DNA of 64,000 nt, from positions 18,695 through 82,694 of the forward strand of contig NZ_JH376578.1 in NCBI RefSeq assembly GCF_000233955.1, in the 5' to 3' direction. Under the pieces are notes generated by a model. The model was not told the origin of the DNA. It did not search any database and saw only the letters and a program-made list of their open reading frames with translations. Position numbers and translations under genes: made by a program. Shown here in pieces: positions 1 through 7,613 of this stretch. The stretch is from Paraprevotella clara YIT 11840. GTDB taxonomy: Bacteria > Bacteroidota > Bacteroidia > Bacteroidales > Bacteroidaceae. How positions within the stretch are numbered: the first letter of the stretch is position 1; every line of letters begins with the position of its first letter.

Positions 1-120
1 CTCCACGTACGTACGCTGTGTGTCGTTCCCGTCTGTCCAGTATTCATAACCGGCCATCTGTGCGGCAGCAGAAGCAGGGAAAAGCGAAAGGGCGGGAAGT
101 AACCAATGATAGATTTTCAT
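1..120 (-). CDS. Secreted protein, amino-terminal fragment
   Basis: Only the first 40 codons are inside the window; the gene runs off the left edge. The translation begins MKIYHWLLPALSLFPASAAA, a clear Sec signal peptide with a hydrophobic core and an AxA-like cleavage site, then continues with QMAGYEYWTDGNDTQRTYVE. The aromatic YEYW segment right after the signal resembles the start of large Bacteroidetes surface proteins, but that is an impression, not a family assignment. It starts 18 nt after the stop of the beta-helix gene on the same strand, so the two are probably co-transcribed. Function unknown. Confidence 0.7.
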   Translation of the reverse strand, partial: MKIYHWLLPALSLFPASAAAQMAGYEYWTDGNDTQRTYVE

Positions 121-138
121 ACGCACCTCCATTTCCCG

Positions 139-1203
139 TTAGTCTTCGGTTTGCGCCTCTACCGTCATGCTCACTTTCAGCTTGCCGTCGGCGGCCACCG
201 TCGTGTCGATATGGCTTTCTTTGATTTGGGGTATGGAAGGCGTAGGGTTGTAAGGATAAGGACCACCGTAAAGTCCGACCTGCGTGCCGTCCGTCCCTAC
301 GTACTCTTCGGGATATTTCAGTTTGAATGTTTTCACGCCGTCCCATGCCAGATCGTTCATGCTTTCCTCGAAGATTCCGGCATATTTGCAGTCTACCCAG
401 TTGCCAGCTCCTATTAGATTATATGGAGTATTATCTATAAAAACACAATTATTAGCCACTACACCACTCGAAATATTAGATGCCTTCACGATACTATTAC
501 CTAATGAAAGCCCAACCAAATTATTTTGATACAAAGAATTTATCAATGAGTGATCAACATTTACGGTACAATACTCTTTAGGAAAATCTATAACCGCGAC
601 ATAACTGCCACAAATATAAAAATTTTGATGGTTGCACCAATTACCTGCACCGAATTGCACACCATCACAAACACTTTGCCGTAAAACAAAGTTCTCCGTA
701 CTGGATTCAAAAAGAAGAGGACGTTCAGAGCCACTTAACTGACATTTCACAATCTGAAAATCCCGAATCACACCTGAGCTTTGAAATAATACATAAGAAA
801 GTTTAAGACCTTCTAATCGGATTCCATCAACTTTTACACCTTCCTTCACCATTTCACCGTCATCGTCCACTACATCCCGAGGTTTAAAATAAAGACCATC
901 TTCAATAATTGTAGGATATATCCCGTTCTCCATGTCTGACACAAAACCATTCCCTACAACAGACAATGATTTTTGAAATTCATGATTAGAAAAAGAAAAC
1001 ACCCCCGCACTCAACGTAACCACGTCCCCGCTGTCCGCAGCAGCCGTGTAAGCTTCCTCCAAGGCCGTTTTACCGTAATACACACTCACCTCATCCCCGT
1101 GTTGAAGGGTTGCCATGAGGACATCCGTCCCTTGCTGCGCACGTCCCCAAAGAGCCACGCCGCAAGCCATCATCAAGAGAAAAAATTTCTTCATATTCTT
1201 CAT
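139..1203 (-). CDS. Secreted beta-helix-like protein
   Basis: The reading frame is open further upstream, but the best start is the MKNMKKFFLL methionine at 1203 (or 1194), which places a signal peptide (MKKFFLLMMACGVALWGRAQ) at the amino end. The mature part has a pattern of short hydrophobic strands and Asn/Gly turns (for example VIRDFQIVKCQLSG, GSYVAVIDF) typical of right-handed parallel beta-helix proteins; no enzymatic motif is visible. The carboxy end (about 40 residues, from IPQIKESHID) looks like a separate strand-rich segment. The middle, roughly 420-1000, is clearly more AT-rich than its flanks, which may mark foreign origin. It heads a transcript with the gene at 1-120 and has a long structured leader. 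Confidence 0.6.
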   Translation of the reverse strand: MKNMKKFFLLMMACGVALWGRAQQGTDVLMATLQHGDEVSVYYGKTALEEAYTAAADSGDVVTLSAGVFSFSNHEFQKSLSVVGNGFVSDMENGIYPTIIEDGLYFKPRDVVDDDGEMVKEGVKVDGIRLEGLKLSYVLFQSSGVIRDFQIVKCQLSGSERPLLFESSTENFVLRQSVCDGVQFGAGNWCNHQNFYICGSYVAVIDFPKEYCTVNVDHSLINSLYQNNLVGLSLGNSIVKASNISSGVVANNCVFIDNTPYNLIGAGNWVDCKYAGIFEESMNDLAWDGVKTFKLKYPEEYVGTDGTQVGLYGGPYPYNPTPSIPQIKESHIDTTVAADGKLKVSMTVEAQTED

Positions 1204-1540
1204 CTTTTTTATTGCGTCCGTCAGCCATCCACCGGACTGTTTACAATCATTTTCAAGATTTAAAGAGGAGCGTGAGGCTGCTTGCCGGACTGCTTGCCAC
1301 AATAGCGGAATCCCCATTCCGGTGAAAACGCAAACAGCCAAACAACAGCCTCACGCTTATGGATATACATGCCCACATCCCCTGACGAAACAGGGAATGC
1401 AAGCACGGGTATATACATGAAGCGTGAGCATCTGTTGTATCACTTTGCGTTCTCATTTAGAATTTGGGGATTTTCTATTGCGACAAAGTAATTTCCAAAA
1501 AGACGCTCTCTTCTATTCTACCATCCCGACACTACGGGAC
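1204..1540 (-). promoter_or_regulatory. Long structured 5' leader of the beta-helix gene
   Basis: Between the proximal promoter (1547-1578) and the start codon at 1203 lie about 335 nt without a convincing gene. Three related segments occur in it: A at 1416-1438, B at 1342-1361 and C at 1269-1280. On the minus strand, B (CATAAGCGTGAGGCTGTTGT) can pair with A upstream (ACAACAG, 2-nt bulge, then GCTCACGCTT) or, over 12 perfect pairs, with C downstream (CAGCCTCACGCT). A-B and B-C pairing exclude each other, the geometry expected of an attenuator or RNA switch. The transcript would also begin with a 6-bp hairpin (TCCCGA...TCGGGA). No known riboswitch class was recognised. Confidence 0.45.
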
Positions 1541-1546
1541 TCGGGA

Positions 1547-1578
1547 CAAAGATAGCGAAAGGTGAGCGCAGAGACAAA
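1547..1578 (-). promoter_or_regulatory. Bacteroidetes promoter, proximal
   Basis: Read on the minus strand this is TTTG (1578-1575), exactly 20 nt, then TATCTTTG (1554-1547), a perfect match to the TTTG/TAnnTTTG Bacteroidetes consensus. It should start transcription near 1540 toward the beta-helix gene. Confidence 0.7.
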
Positions 1579-1634
1579 CGAAAACAAAGTTTTCCGGCTT
1601 GCCTATGCCGAACCGCATCCTATCTTCGTGAAGA

Positions 1635-1666
1635 CAAAGATATGAAATTTATTTGGACACCACAAA
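1635..1666 (-). promoter_or_regulatory. Bacteroidetes promoter, distal
   Basis: A second perfect TTTG-N20-TATCTTTG on the minus strand, 88 bp upstream of the first. Tandem perfect promoters upstream of one leader suggest strong or dual control. They could also serve an unannotated small RNA in the leader. Confidence 0.6.
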
Positions 1667-2044
1667 AGAAAAACCGGGACTTTTTCTGCAAGCCGCCAAA
1701 AAGGAAAACGGGGAACTTACTTTTTGTCATTTTGTCCATCGCGTCCACTCGTGGTTTTCATATTCCGGCGTCCACCGCACAGCAGGCACAAACACGCGAA
1801 TCTCGCACCTCATGCCATACCCCAAAAGACAGCTTTTTGTAGAAAAAACGACAAAACGACAGACATGCCCCCTCCTCCTCCGGCCAAAAACCGTCGGACT
1901 GTAAGCCGTAAAGCATTCCGTGCGACATTTTGACACCCCGTACTTGTACATCCGAAATGCCCAAATAGAGATAAAAAACCCGTTTCAGGGCTGCTTTTCC
2001 CTTCCTACAGCCCTCGAAAATATCGTTTTTACGAGTTTTCACAT

Positions 2045-2100
2045 TCAATCGGCTGAGATTCGTTTTCCGCTTTCAGCCAAACGATTTTTATTTCGGCTCA
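2045..2100 (-). repeat. Dispersed 22-bp-period repeat, copy A
   Basis: On the minus strand one full unit (AAAAATCGTTTGGCTGA, then AAGCG) is followed by GAAAACGAATCTCAGCCGAT, in which the motif reappears inverted. GGCTGA (2051-2056) and TCAGCC (2073-2078) can pair as a hairpin. Same family as the copies at 19516, 32361, 44386 and 57358. Confidence 0.65.
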
Positions 2101-2248
2101 TAAAAATCATATTTTCTGCGGACATCCTGCCGCCACCAAGTGAAAAAAAGGGCATTTTTTAGCGGAAATCCATCCTATCTGCTCCTTTTTATAGCGAGTG
2201 AAAAGACTAAAAAACGCTAATTAAGTAGCAAAAAGATTCATTTTTACC

Positions 2249-2256
2249 TAATTTTG
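2249..2256 (+). promoter_or_regulatory. -7 box upstream of yaaA
   Basis: TAATTTTG matches the TAnnTTTG consensus 44 nt before the yaaA start; no good TTTG -33 element is present at the usual distance. Confidence 0.45.
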
Positions 2257-2299
2257 CCGTCAAAATGATTATAACTCAACCCATAAATCCTCTCTGGAA

Positions 2300-3067
2300 A
2301 TGCTCACATTCATCTCTTGTGCCAAAACCATGACGGAAAAAACGCCGACGGTGCTTCCCCCAGCCTCCTCTCCTCTGTTCATCGAAGAGGCACGTCATAT
2401 CGCCTTGTCCATGACGGCCTATACGGCCGGAGAACTGGCCGACATGCTACATGTCAATCCTCAAATCGCGGCACGCACCTGCCTGCAATTCCGCACATTC
2501 CATGACGAAGGGGCAACCGGACTTCCGGCCTTATCGGCCTACACGGGCATGGTGTTCAGGCACATCGCGCCACAAGATTTCACGGCGGAAGACTGGGCAT
2601 ACGCCCAAAGCCACCTGTTCATCACCTCATTTCTCTACGGGCTGTTGAGACCGGCCGACCGCATCCGGAACTACCGGCTGGAAGGGCACGTGCGACTGCC
2701 GGAGGAAGAAGACCGTACCCTGTTCGCCTATTGGCGCGCACGCCTGACGGACACCTTCATTTCGGCCATACGGCAACAAGGGGGCATATTGGTGAATCTG
2801 GCCAGTGCGGAAATGAAAAACTTGTTCGACTGGACACGCGTCACCCGGGAAGTACGGGTGATTACCCCGGATTTTTATACTTACAAAGGCGGACGGTTGT
2901 CCACCGTAGTGGTCTATGCCAAGATGTGCCGGGGCGAAATGACACGTTTCATCCTAAAGAACCGTATTGAAAATCCCGAAGATTTGAAAACCTTCGAATG
3001 GGAAGGCTATCGTTTCAATCCCCGTGAAAGCCACGATGACCATTGGGTCTTCACGCCTGGGACATAA
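2300..3067 (+). CDS. yaaA: Peroxide stress protein YaaA (DUF328)
   Basis: A 255-residue protein matching the YaaA/UPF0246 family in length and motifs: an amino-terminal LTFISCAKTM, the LSAYTGMVF segment after residue 75, FLYGLLRPADRIRNYRLEG in the middle and WEGYRFNPRES near the carboxy end. In Escherichia coli YaaA limits free iron and DNA damage during hydrogen peroxide stress and has a helix-hairpin-helix-like DNA-binding fold. The start at 2300 gives the conserved MLxxxSxAK beginning. It stands alone, facing the convergent phosphonate operon whose terminator lies about 60 nt downstream. The assignment is firm; the exact biochemical role is less so. Confidence 0.9.
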   Translation: MLTFISCAKTMTEKTPTVLPPASSPLFIEEARHIALSMTAYTAGELADMLHVNPQIAARTCLQFRTFHDEGATGLPALSAYTGMVFRHIAPQDFTAEDWAYAQSHLFITSFLYGLLRPADRIRNYRLEGHVRLPEEEDRTLFAYWRARLTDTFISAIRQQGGILVNLASAEMKNLFDWTRVTREVRVITPDFYTYKGGRLSTVVVYAKMCRGEMTRFILKNRIENPEDLKTFEWEGYRFNPRESHDDHWVFTPGT

Positions 3068-3127
3068 CCATGTGCCCGCATCTCCCGGCAAAACCCGCTC
3101 CGCCCCTCACGAGTCCATAAAAAAACA

Positions 3128-3155
3128 CGCCCGCCGGAGTCATATCCGACGGGCG
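3128..3155 (-). terminator. Terminator of the phosphonate operon
   Basis: Hairpin with 11-bp arms (CGCCCGCCGGA / TCCGACGGGCG, one mismatch) followed on the minus strand by GTGTTTTTTT. It lies just past the phnW stop codon. Confidence 0.8.
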
Positions 3156-3180
3156 CACCTATCAACACATTTTATCGAGA

Positions 3181-4272
3181 TCAAGCCTCACGGCAAGCCT
3201 TCACAGTCTCTACCAGACGCTCGAAATCTTCAGGATATACGTCGCCGATGTTCCCGATACGGAAAGTGTCGGCCTGGGAAATCTTGCCCGGATATATCAC
3301 GAAGCCCTTCGCTTTCAACTCGGCATAGAAAGCCTTGAAGTCGAAATCCTTCTCAGGATAAAGGAACGAAGTGATAACCGGCGACTGTACGGCTGCCGGC
3401 AACAATGCCTTGAAGCCGAGCGACTCCATGCCTTTTACCAATACTTCGTGGTTCTTGCAGTAACGGGCATAACGGGCTACCACTCCCCCTTCGGCCTTCA
3501 GCTCTTCCATAGCTTCCTTGAAGGCGCGTACCACGTGGGTAGGCGAGGTGAAACGCCACTTGCCATGCCCTTTTTCCATCGTCTCCCACTGGTCGTAGAT
3601 GTCGAGCGACAAAGAACGCGACACGCCCTTGCAAGCCATCAGTTCACTGCGACGGGCGATGATAAAGCCGAAACCGGGTACGCCCTGGATACATTTGTTC
3701 GCACTGCTGATGAGGAAATCGATGCCGAGTTCCTGCACATCCAAAGGCACACCGCCGAAACTGCTCATCGCATCCACAATCAGCTTCTTGCCATGCGCCT
3801 TGACCACACGGGCCAATTCCGGCAGCGGGTTCAGGATACCCGTAGTCGTCTCGCAGTGTACGAAAGCCACGTGGGTCACATCGCCGTGGCGCGACAGGTT
3901 CTTCTCCACCATTTCGGGGTCTACCTGCATGGTTTCCTCGAAAGCCACCATGTCGTAGGCAATACCGTGGCGGTCGGCAATGACTCCCATGCGGTTGCCG
4001 TAAGCACCGTTGCTGAAGATAAGCAGTTTGTCACCCTGCTTGAGGGCACTGCCCAACACGGCTTCCACACAATAGGTACCGCTACCCTGCATCAGCACGG
4101 AAGTGTACTCTTCCGGATGTTTCGTGGCCATCTCCACCAGCGATTTGCGGATTTCTTCCACGATTCCCACATTATAATCTTCATCCCAAGTGCACCAGTC
4201 ACTCAGCATGGCTTCTTTTACGGTTTCTGAAGTGGTCAACGGACCGGGCGTCAACAAAAGATAAGGTCTCAT
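3181..4272 (-). CDS. phnW: 2-aminoethylphosphonate-pyruvate transaminase
   Basis: A 363-residue class V aminotransferase that converts 2-aminoethylphosphonate and pyruvate to phosphonoacetaldehyde and alanine, the first step of the phosphonatase route. Family features include LLTPGPL at residues 6-12, an aspartate in VDAMSSFGG (Asp168) that should contact the PLP ring nitrogen, and [13 protein letters not shown] with the Schiff-base lysine at about residue 193. Length equals that of characterised PhnW. It is the last gene of a three-gene operon, 17 nt after phnX, and ends at a strong terminator. Pairing with PhnX makes the substrate assignment much safer than sequence alone. Confidence 0.93.
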   Translation of the reverse strand: MRPYLLLTPGPLTTSETVKEAMLSDWCTWDEDYNVGIVEEIRKSLVEMATKHPEEYTSVLMQGSGTYCVEAVLGSALKQGDKLLIFSNGAYGNRMGVIADRHGIAYDMVAFEETMQVDPEMVEKNLSRHGDVTHVAFVHCETTTGILNPLPELARVVKAHGKKLIVDAMSSFGGVPLDVQELGIDFLISSANKCIQGVPGFGFIIARRSELMACKGVSRSLSLDIYDQWETMEKGHGKWRFTSPTHVVRAFKEAMEELKAEGGVVARYARYCKNHEVLVKGMESLGFKALLPAAVQSPVITSFLYPEKDFDFKAFYAELKAKGFVIYPGKISQADTFRIGNIGDVYPEDFERLVETVKACREA

Positions 4273-4289
4273 ATTCTTGTTTTTATAAA

Positions 4290-5081
4290 TTATTGATTCA
4301 TTTTCTGATTTATCATCTCGATTATTGCCGGAAGTTCCGTAATGTCGTCCACCACATAGTGGGCACCGGCTTCCAACATGCGGCGGCGCACTTCGGCCTT
4401 GCGTGCGTCCAATTCACCGGCCGGCATGGCTGCGACCTCTTCCTGCGTGAGAGCCAGTTCGTTGCTTCCCATAACCACACCCACGGTCCACACTTTGGCG
4501 TTCACGCCTTCTTTGATGTCGGCTATCGTGTCTCCGTACTTCAACACGCAATCCACCGACGGTACGGCCAAATCTATCATATTCCGGTAGACCATATAAG
4601 GATAAGGACGTCCGGCAGGCAGATGATCCGAAGTCACGCAGTTGTCCACTTTGTAACCGGCTTTTTCCGCAGCCGGAATCACGATGTCCATCATCTTGTC
4701 GGTATATCCGGTAGTGGAGCCTATCTTGATACCGGCCTTGCGCAATGCCTCTACGGTATCCACCACGCCGGGTATCGGTTCGGAATAATTCTCCAAGGTG
4801 TCAAACAACACGCGCTGAAAAGCCACGTAACGGGCCTGCACGTCCTCATCGGTGTAGTCGCGACCGAACTTCTCGCGGAAAGCAGCCTTGACCCGGTCGA
4901 TGTTGAACAGGGCACGGATTTCCTCAATCTTAGTCAGCCCCATGTAAGCACGGGTCTCTGCAGCCGTCACCGGCACGCCGATCTCGTTGAAACTCTCGAT
5001 GAAAGCCGCCACGGGGGCAAAGCAACCGTAATCCACAGCCGTACCGGCCCAATCTAAAATGATGCACTCAATTTTTTTCAT
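4290..5081 (-). CDS. phnX: Phosphonoacetaldehyde hydrolase
   Basis: A 263-residue HAD-superfamily enzyme that cleaves the C-P bond of phosphonoacetaldehyde to acetaldehyde and phosphate. The nucleophile motif [10 protein letters not shown] has Asp10, with alanine (Ala12) where most HAD phosphatases have the second acidic residue, which is characteristic of PhnX. The cap-domain lysine that forms a Schiff base with substrate is present in MGLTKIEEI (about Lys51). Later motifs [11 protein letters not shown] and [12 protein letters not shown] complete the HAD core. It lies between the DUF5690 carrier (23 nt upstream) and phnW (17 nt downstream). Confidence 0.94.
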   Translation of the reverse strand: MKKIECIILDWAGTAVDYGCFAPVAAFIESFNEIGVPVTAAETRAYMGLTKIEEIRALFNIDRVKAAFREKFGRDYTDEDVQARYVAFQRVLFDTLENYSEPIPGVVDTVEALRKAGIKIGSTTGYTDKMMDIVIPAAEKAGYKVDNCVTSDHLPAGRPYPYMVYRNMIDLAVPSVDCVLKYGDTIADIKEGVNAKVWTVGVVMGSNELALTQEEVAAMPAGELDARKAEVRRRMLEAGAHYVVDDITELPAIIEMINQKMNQ

Positions 5082-5104
5082 GTTTCTATGTTTGAACTAA
5101 TGGT

Positions 5105-6481
5105 TTATCTGTTTTTAATCACTTCCGGGGAAAGGGCATACTCCTCGCCCTCGCAAGGGAACGGCGCAGAGGGAGTATAGACGAAATTCTTCGGGCCACG
5201 GTGGCGTTCCCGGCGGTAACGCCATACGATGTAAGCCGCAGAGCAGGCAAAAGACACACTGCAAATGATGCCCACATAACTGCACGCAAAGTTATAAAAT
5301 TGCAACCAGTTGACATCGGGATTGAAACATTCCTTGAACACCAGAACCAACACCGTACCCATGTAACCGATGAAATCCAGCGTGATAATGAAGAAGCCCA
5401 CGTTGCCTTTTATCCTGAAACAAGCGATGAAACGCTCGAAGAAAAGAGTCTGGAAACTCAAATAGACGGTATAGAGGCACAGGCTCTGCAAGAAAAGCCA
5501 AAGCGTGACGGGCAAATTCCAAGCCTCGTAATTGAAGGCCACACTGCTCAACACGGCACAGCCGCAAGTAACCAAGGCCAACAAAAGACAGAGCACCTTG
5601 ACGTTGCTCTTCACCATCGACATGGCTGCGAACAGTATGAGGATCACCAAAGTGACCGTAGCGTCGATCTTGGCAAAAGCCCATGAAGACAAACCGGCCG
5701 CCTTTACGTCGATGATTTTCACGAGGAAGTCTTCTTTAAGGTCTTGCAACACGGTAATGAACAGGTTGGCAAAGAAGAGTATCAGCAACACGGGCATGAA
5801 GCTCTTGAATACGGCCGAACGTCCCTTGCGGTCGAGAGCCACACGCTCCGTACGCAATTCCATGTCGGCCTTCGTAGGATGCGGAAGCCGGGTCATCGCC
5901 CATCCCAACAAAGAAAGCAACGGGAAAGCAAACGCACCGATGAACGCGGGCATCCAGAATTCGCTGACATGAAGCCCGTTCATCACGAAAAGCCCCAACG
6001 ACTTGGCCGTACCGGAACTGATGGCGATACTCAAACCCATCAGACTGGCCAATAAATCCGTCACCCGCCGGCCTTCTAAGAAACTGAATATCACACCCCA
6101 CATGCAACCCAACGACAGCCCGTTGAAGAACAAGGCAAAGACATTATAAGGACGGGGCAACGCTCCGAACAACACCAAAGACAATTCGGCCACAGCCACA
6201 GAGGCGATAATGAACTTCAGCCGGTTCTCTTTTTTCATCTCCGAAATCACCTTGATACCGATGAGTTTGGAGAGGAAATAACCCGCAATCTGCACGATGC
6301 TCGTGGCCGTCTTATAGTCCATTCCGAAAAAATCAAGCCCGTCGAACGTGGCTGCCGTGAAAGGCTTGCGAAGTGCATATACCAATGAATAAGACAACAA
6401 AGCCGCACCGCCGGCCCACAAGATGAACAATACGTCCGAGAGTGCCTTTTTCTGATTTGCCTTCAATTCCATAATCTCCAT
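5105..6481 (-). CDS. DUF5690 MFS-like carrier, probable phosphonate transporter
   Basis: A 458-residue polytopic membrane protein with about 12 hydrophobic segments and MFS-like motifs near the amino end (SYALRKPFTAATFDG-like stretch), resembling organophosphate:phosphate antiporters (UhpT/GlpT side of the MFS). I recognise the Bacteroidetes DUF5690 family. It is first in an operon with phnX and phnW, so uptake of 2-aminoethylphosphonate or a related phosphonate is the natural inference; no substrate data can be read from sequence. A second methionine (MELK) three codons in is an alternative start. The carboxy tail is charged and cytoplasmic. Confidence 0.8.
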   Translation of the reverse strand: MEIMELKANQKKALSDVLFILWAGGAALLSYSLVYALRKPFTAATFDGLDFFGMDYKTATSIVQIAGYFLSKLIGIKVISEMKKENRLKFIIASVAVAELSLVLFGALPRPYNVFALFFNGLSLGCMWGVIFSFLEGRRVTDLLASLMGLSIAISSGTAKSLGLFVMNGLHVSEFWMPAFIGAFAFPLLSLLGWAMTRLPHPTKADMELRTERVALDRKGRSAVFKSFMPVLLILFFANLFITVLQDLKEDFLVKIIDVKAAGLSSWAFAKIDATVTLVILILFAAMSMVKSNVKVLCLLLALVTCGCAVLSSVAFNYEAWNLPVTLWLFLQSLCLYTVYLSFQTLFFERFIACFRIKGNVGFFIITLDFIGYMGTVLVLVFKECFNPDVNWLQFYNFACSYVGIICSVSFACSAAYIVWRYRRERHRGPKNFVYTPSAPFPCEGEEYALSPEVIKNR

Positions 6482-6509
6482 TTTTCTATCGTTTCTTGGT
6501 TTTCGACGG

Positions 6510-6517
6510 CAAAGTTA
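6510..6517 (-). promoter_or_regulatory. -7 box of the phosphonate operon
   Basis: On the minus strand TAACTTTG matches TAnnTTTG 29 nt upstream of the carrier gene. No TTTG at canonical spacing is visible, so an activator may be needed. Confidence 0.5.
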
Positions 6518-6600
6518 TCATGTATTCCCAAACGGAAAAATGAAATTCTATTATTAATAACTTTCATGTAATCAACGAATTGTTATGTAACATTAATGAA

Positions 6601-6643
6601 ACATTCATGCAACAGAACTATAACATGAATGTATTTACTTTGC
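6601..6643 (+). promoter_or_regulatory. Candidate operator and promoter in the divergent region
   Basis: A perfect inverted repeat ACATTCATG (6601-6609) / CATGAATGT (6624-6632) sits directly before a near-consensus -7 box TTACTTTG (6636-6643) of the 6671 gene. A further half-site, TTTCATG, lies near 6563, on the side of the phosphonate operon. The placement suits an operator controlling both divergent transcripts. Confidence 0.45.
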
Positions 6644-6670
6644 AGTCGGTAATACAATATAAAAGGTGCA

Positions 6671-7552
6671 ATGAACGAACTTTTTGAGATTTACAAACGC
6701 ATAGAATACTTGAGAAACAACGGAGTGAAGATGAAAGAAATAGCCGACCATACCCAAATGGCGGCCAGCGTACTTTCTTCGCTCTACTCCAGCGTCCTGC
6801 CGACCTTTATCGGCGAAGTAAAGAAAGGCATTGCCGAGGAAGAGGCTTTGGACTATGCCCTCTCGCAAGTGAACAACGTATCCAAGAAACGGCTGCTCGG
6901 GAATCTGGAAGACATGAAAGAAAGGCTTTTTGAACTGGAACCGCCACAAGGCGGAGAAAAGAGAAAAAGCCCTTTTTGGGACATGATGGCCAGGGAATCG
7001 CAGGTTTCCGCACAGGAGGCCTATAATTACAGCGGCATTTATATCAGCTACAGTCTCTCGTCGGCTGCTGACGCCCTGAAAGTGGAACCTTACCTCATCA
7101 CGGCTTCCGAAAACAACGAATACGTACGGGTGGTGCACATGAGTGCCTACAACACCACCCATTCCGGCGTGGGGCTTTTCAACAATCACACGAGTTCCTA
7201 CATCCTGTTCAACGAGCGTGAGAGTCCGGAACTGGCTCTTTTTACCATCTACCTGCAACTCCCCATGTACGACTTTCCTAAAATGCTGAAGGGGCTTTAC
7301 CTCTGTCTCGACTACAACCGTAACCCGATAGCACGCCGGATTCTCTTCGTCAAGCATTCCGACAGCACGGATATGGACGATTTCCTGGCGCTGAAAGGCG
7401 AAATCATTCCCAAAGAACAAATACCGGACGACCTCTTACCTTATTATAATTATACGTGCCAACCGGGAGATTTCATCAAGACTTGTACCGTCCCGTCTCC
7501 GTCATTGGATACCCAAGACTTGGAACGGGAAAAAAAGATGCTGGAACTCTGA
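6671..7552 (+). CDS. Helix-turn-helix protein divergent from the phosphonate operon
   Basis: A 293-residue protein I cannot place in a named family. The amino end (residues about 10-40: RIEYLRNNGVKMKEIADHTQ, then MAASVLSSLYSSVLP) reads as a helix-turn-helix of the kind that pairs an adhesion helix with an IADxT recognition element. The rest (about 115-270) looks like a mixed alpha/beta sensory domain with aromatic strands (YIIYS-type, FTIYLQLPMYDFPKMLKG). It starts 189 bp from the divergent phosphonate carrier with a palindrome between them, so it is a good candidate local regulator. It could instead be an orphan Bacteroidetes hypothetical; regulation of phosphonate genes is inference from position. 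Confidence 0.6.
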   Translation: MNELFEIYKRIEYLRNNGVKMKEIADHTQMAASVLSSLYSSVLPTFIGEVKKGIAEEEALDYALSQVNNVSKKRLLGNLEDMKERLFELEPPQGGEKRKSPFWDMMARESQVSAQEAYNYSGIYISYSLSSAADALKVEPYLITASENNEYVRVVHMSAYNTTHSGVGLFNNHTSSYILFNERESPELALFTIYLQLPMYDFPKMLKGLYLCLDYNRNPIARRILFVKHSDSTDMDDFLALKGEIIPKEQIPDDLLPYYNYTCQPGDFIKTCTVPSPSLDTQDLEREKKMLEL

Positions 7553-7562
7553 AAAACAAAAA

Positions 7563-7595
7563 CCGCGCTTCTGCCCCCGACGGACAAAAGCGCGG
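7563..7595 (-). terminator. Terminator between convergent 6671 gene and carB
   Basis: Arms CCGCGCTT / AAGCGCGG with a 17-nt loop. On the minus strand the hairpin is followed by TTTTTGTTTTTC, a strong intrinsic terminator for carB; on the plus strand the tail (CTTCTTCTAT) is weaker. Confidence 0.8.
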
Positions 7596-7613
7596 CTTCT
7601 TCTATCTTATATC

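Larger units (their letters stand above)
1667..2299. other. Gene-poor intergenic region
   Basis: About 630 bp with no supported gene. The longest frames here (for example 1758-2048 on the minus strand, 96 codons) show no protein-like pattern or ribosome-binding context. The region holds one copy of the dispersed 22-bp-period repeat (2045-2100) and the likely yaaA promoter near its right end. Confidence 0.6.

Noticed and set aside
1758..2048. 96-codon frame on the minus strand as a gene
   Set aside because: No protein-like hydrophobic pattern, overlaps the repeat end and has no plausible start context.
3448..4230. 260-codon plus-strand frame over phnW
   Set aside because: It is the antisense shadow of a clearly coding gene, as are similar long frames over carB, pheT, lepA and thrS.
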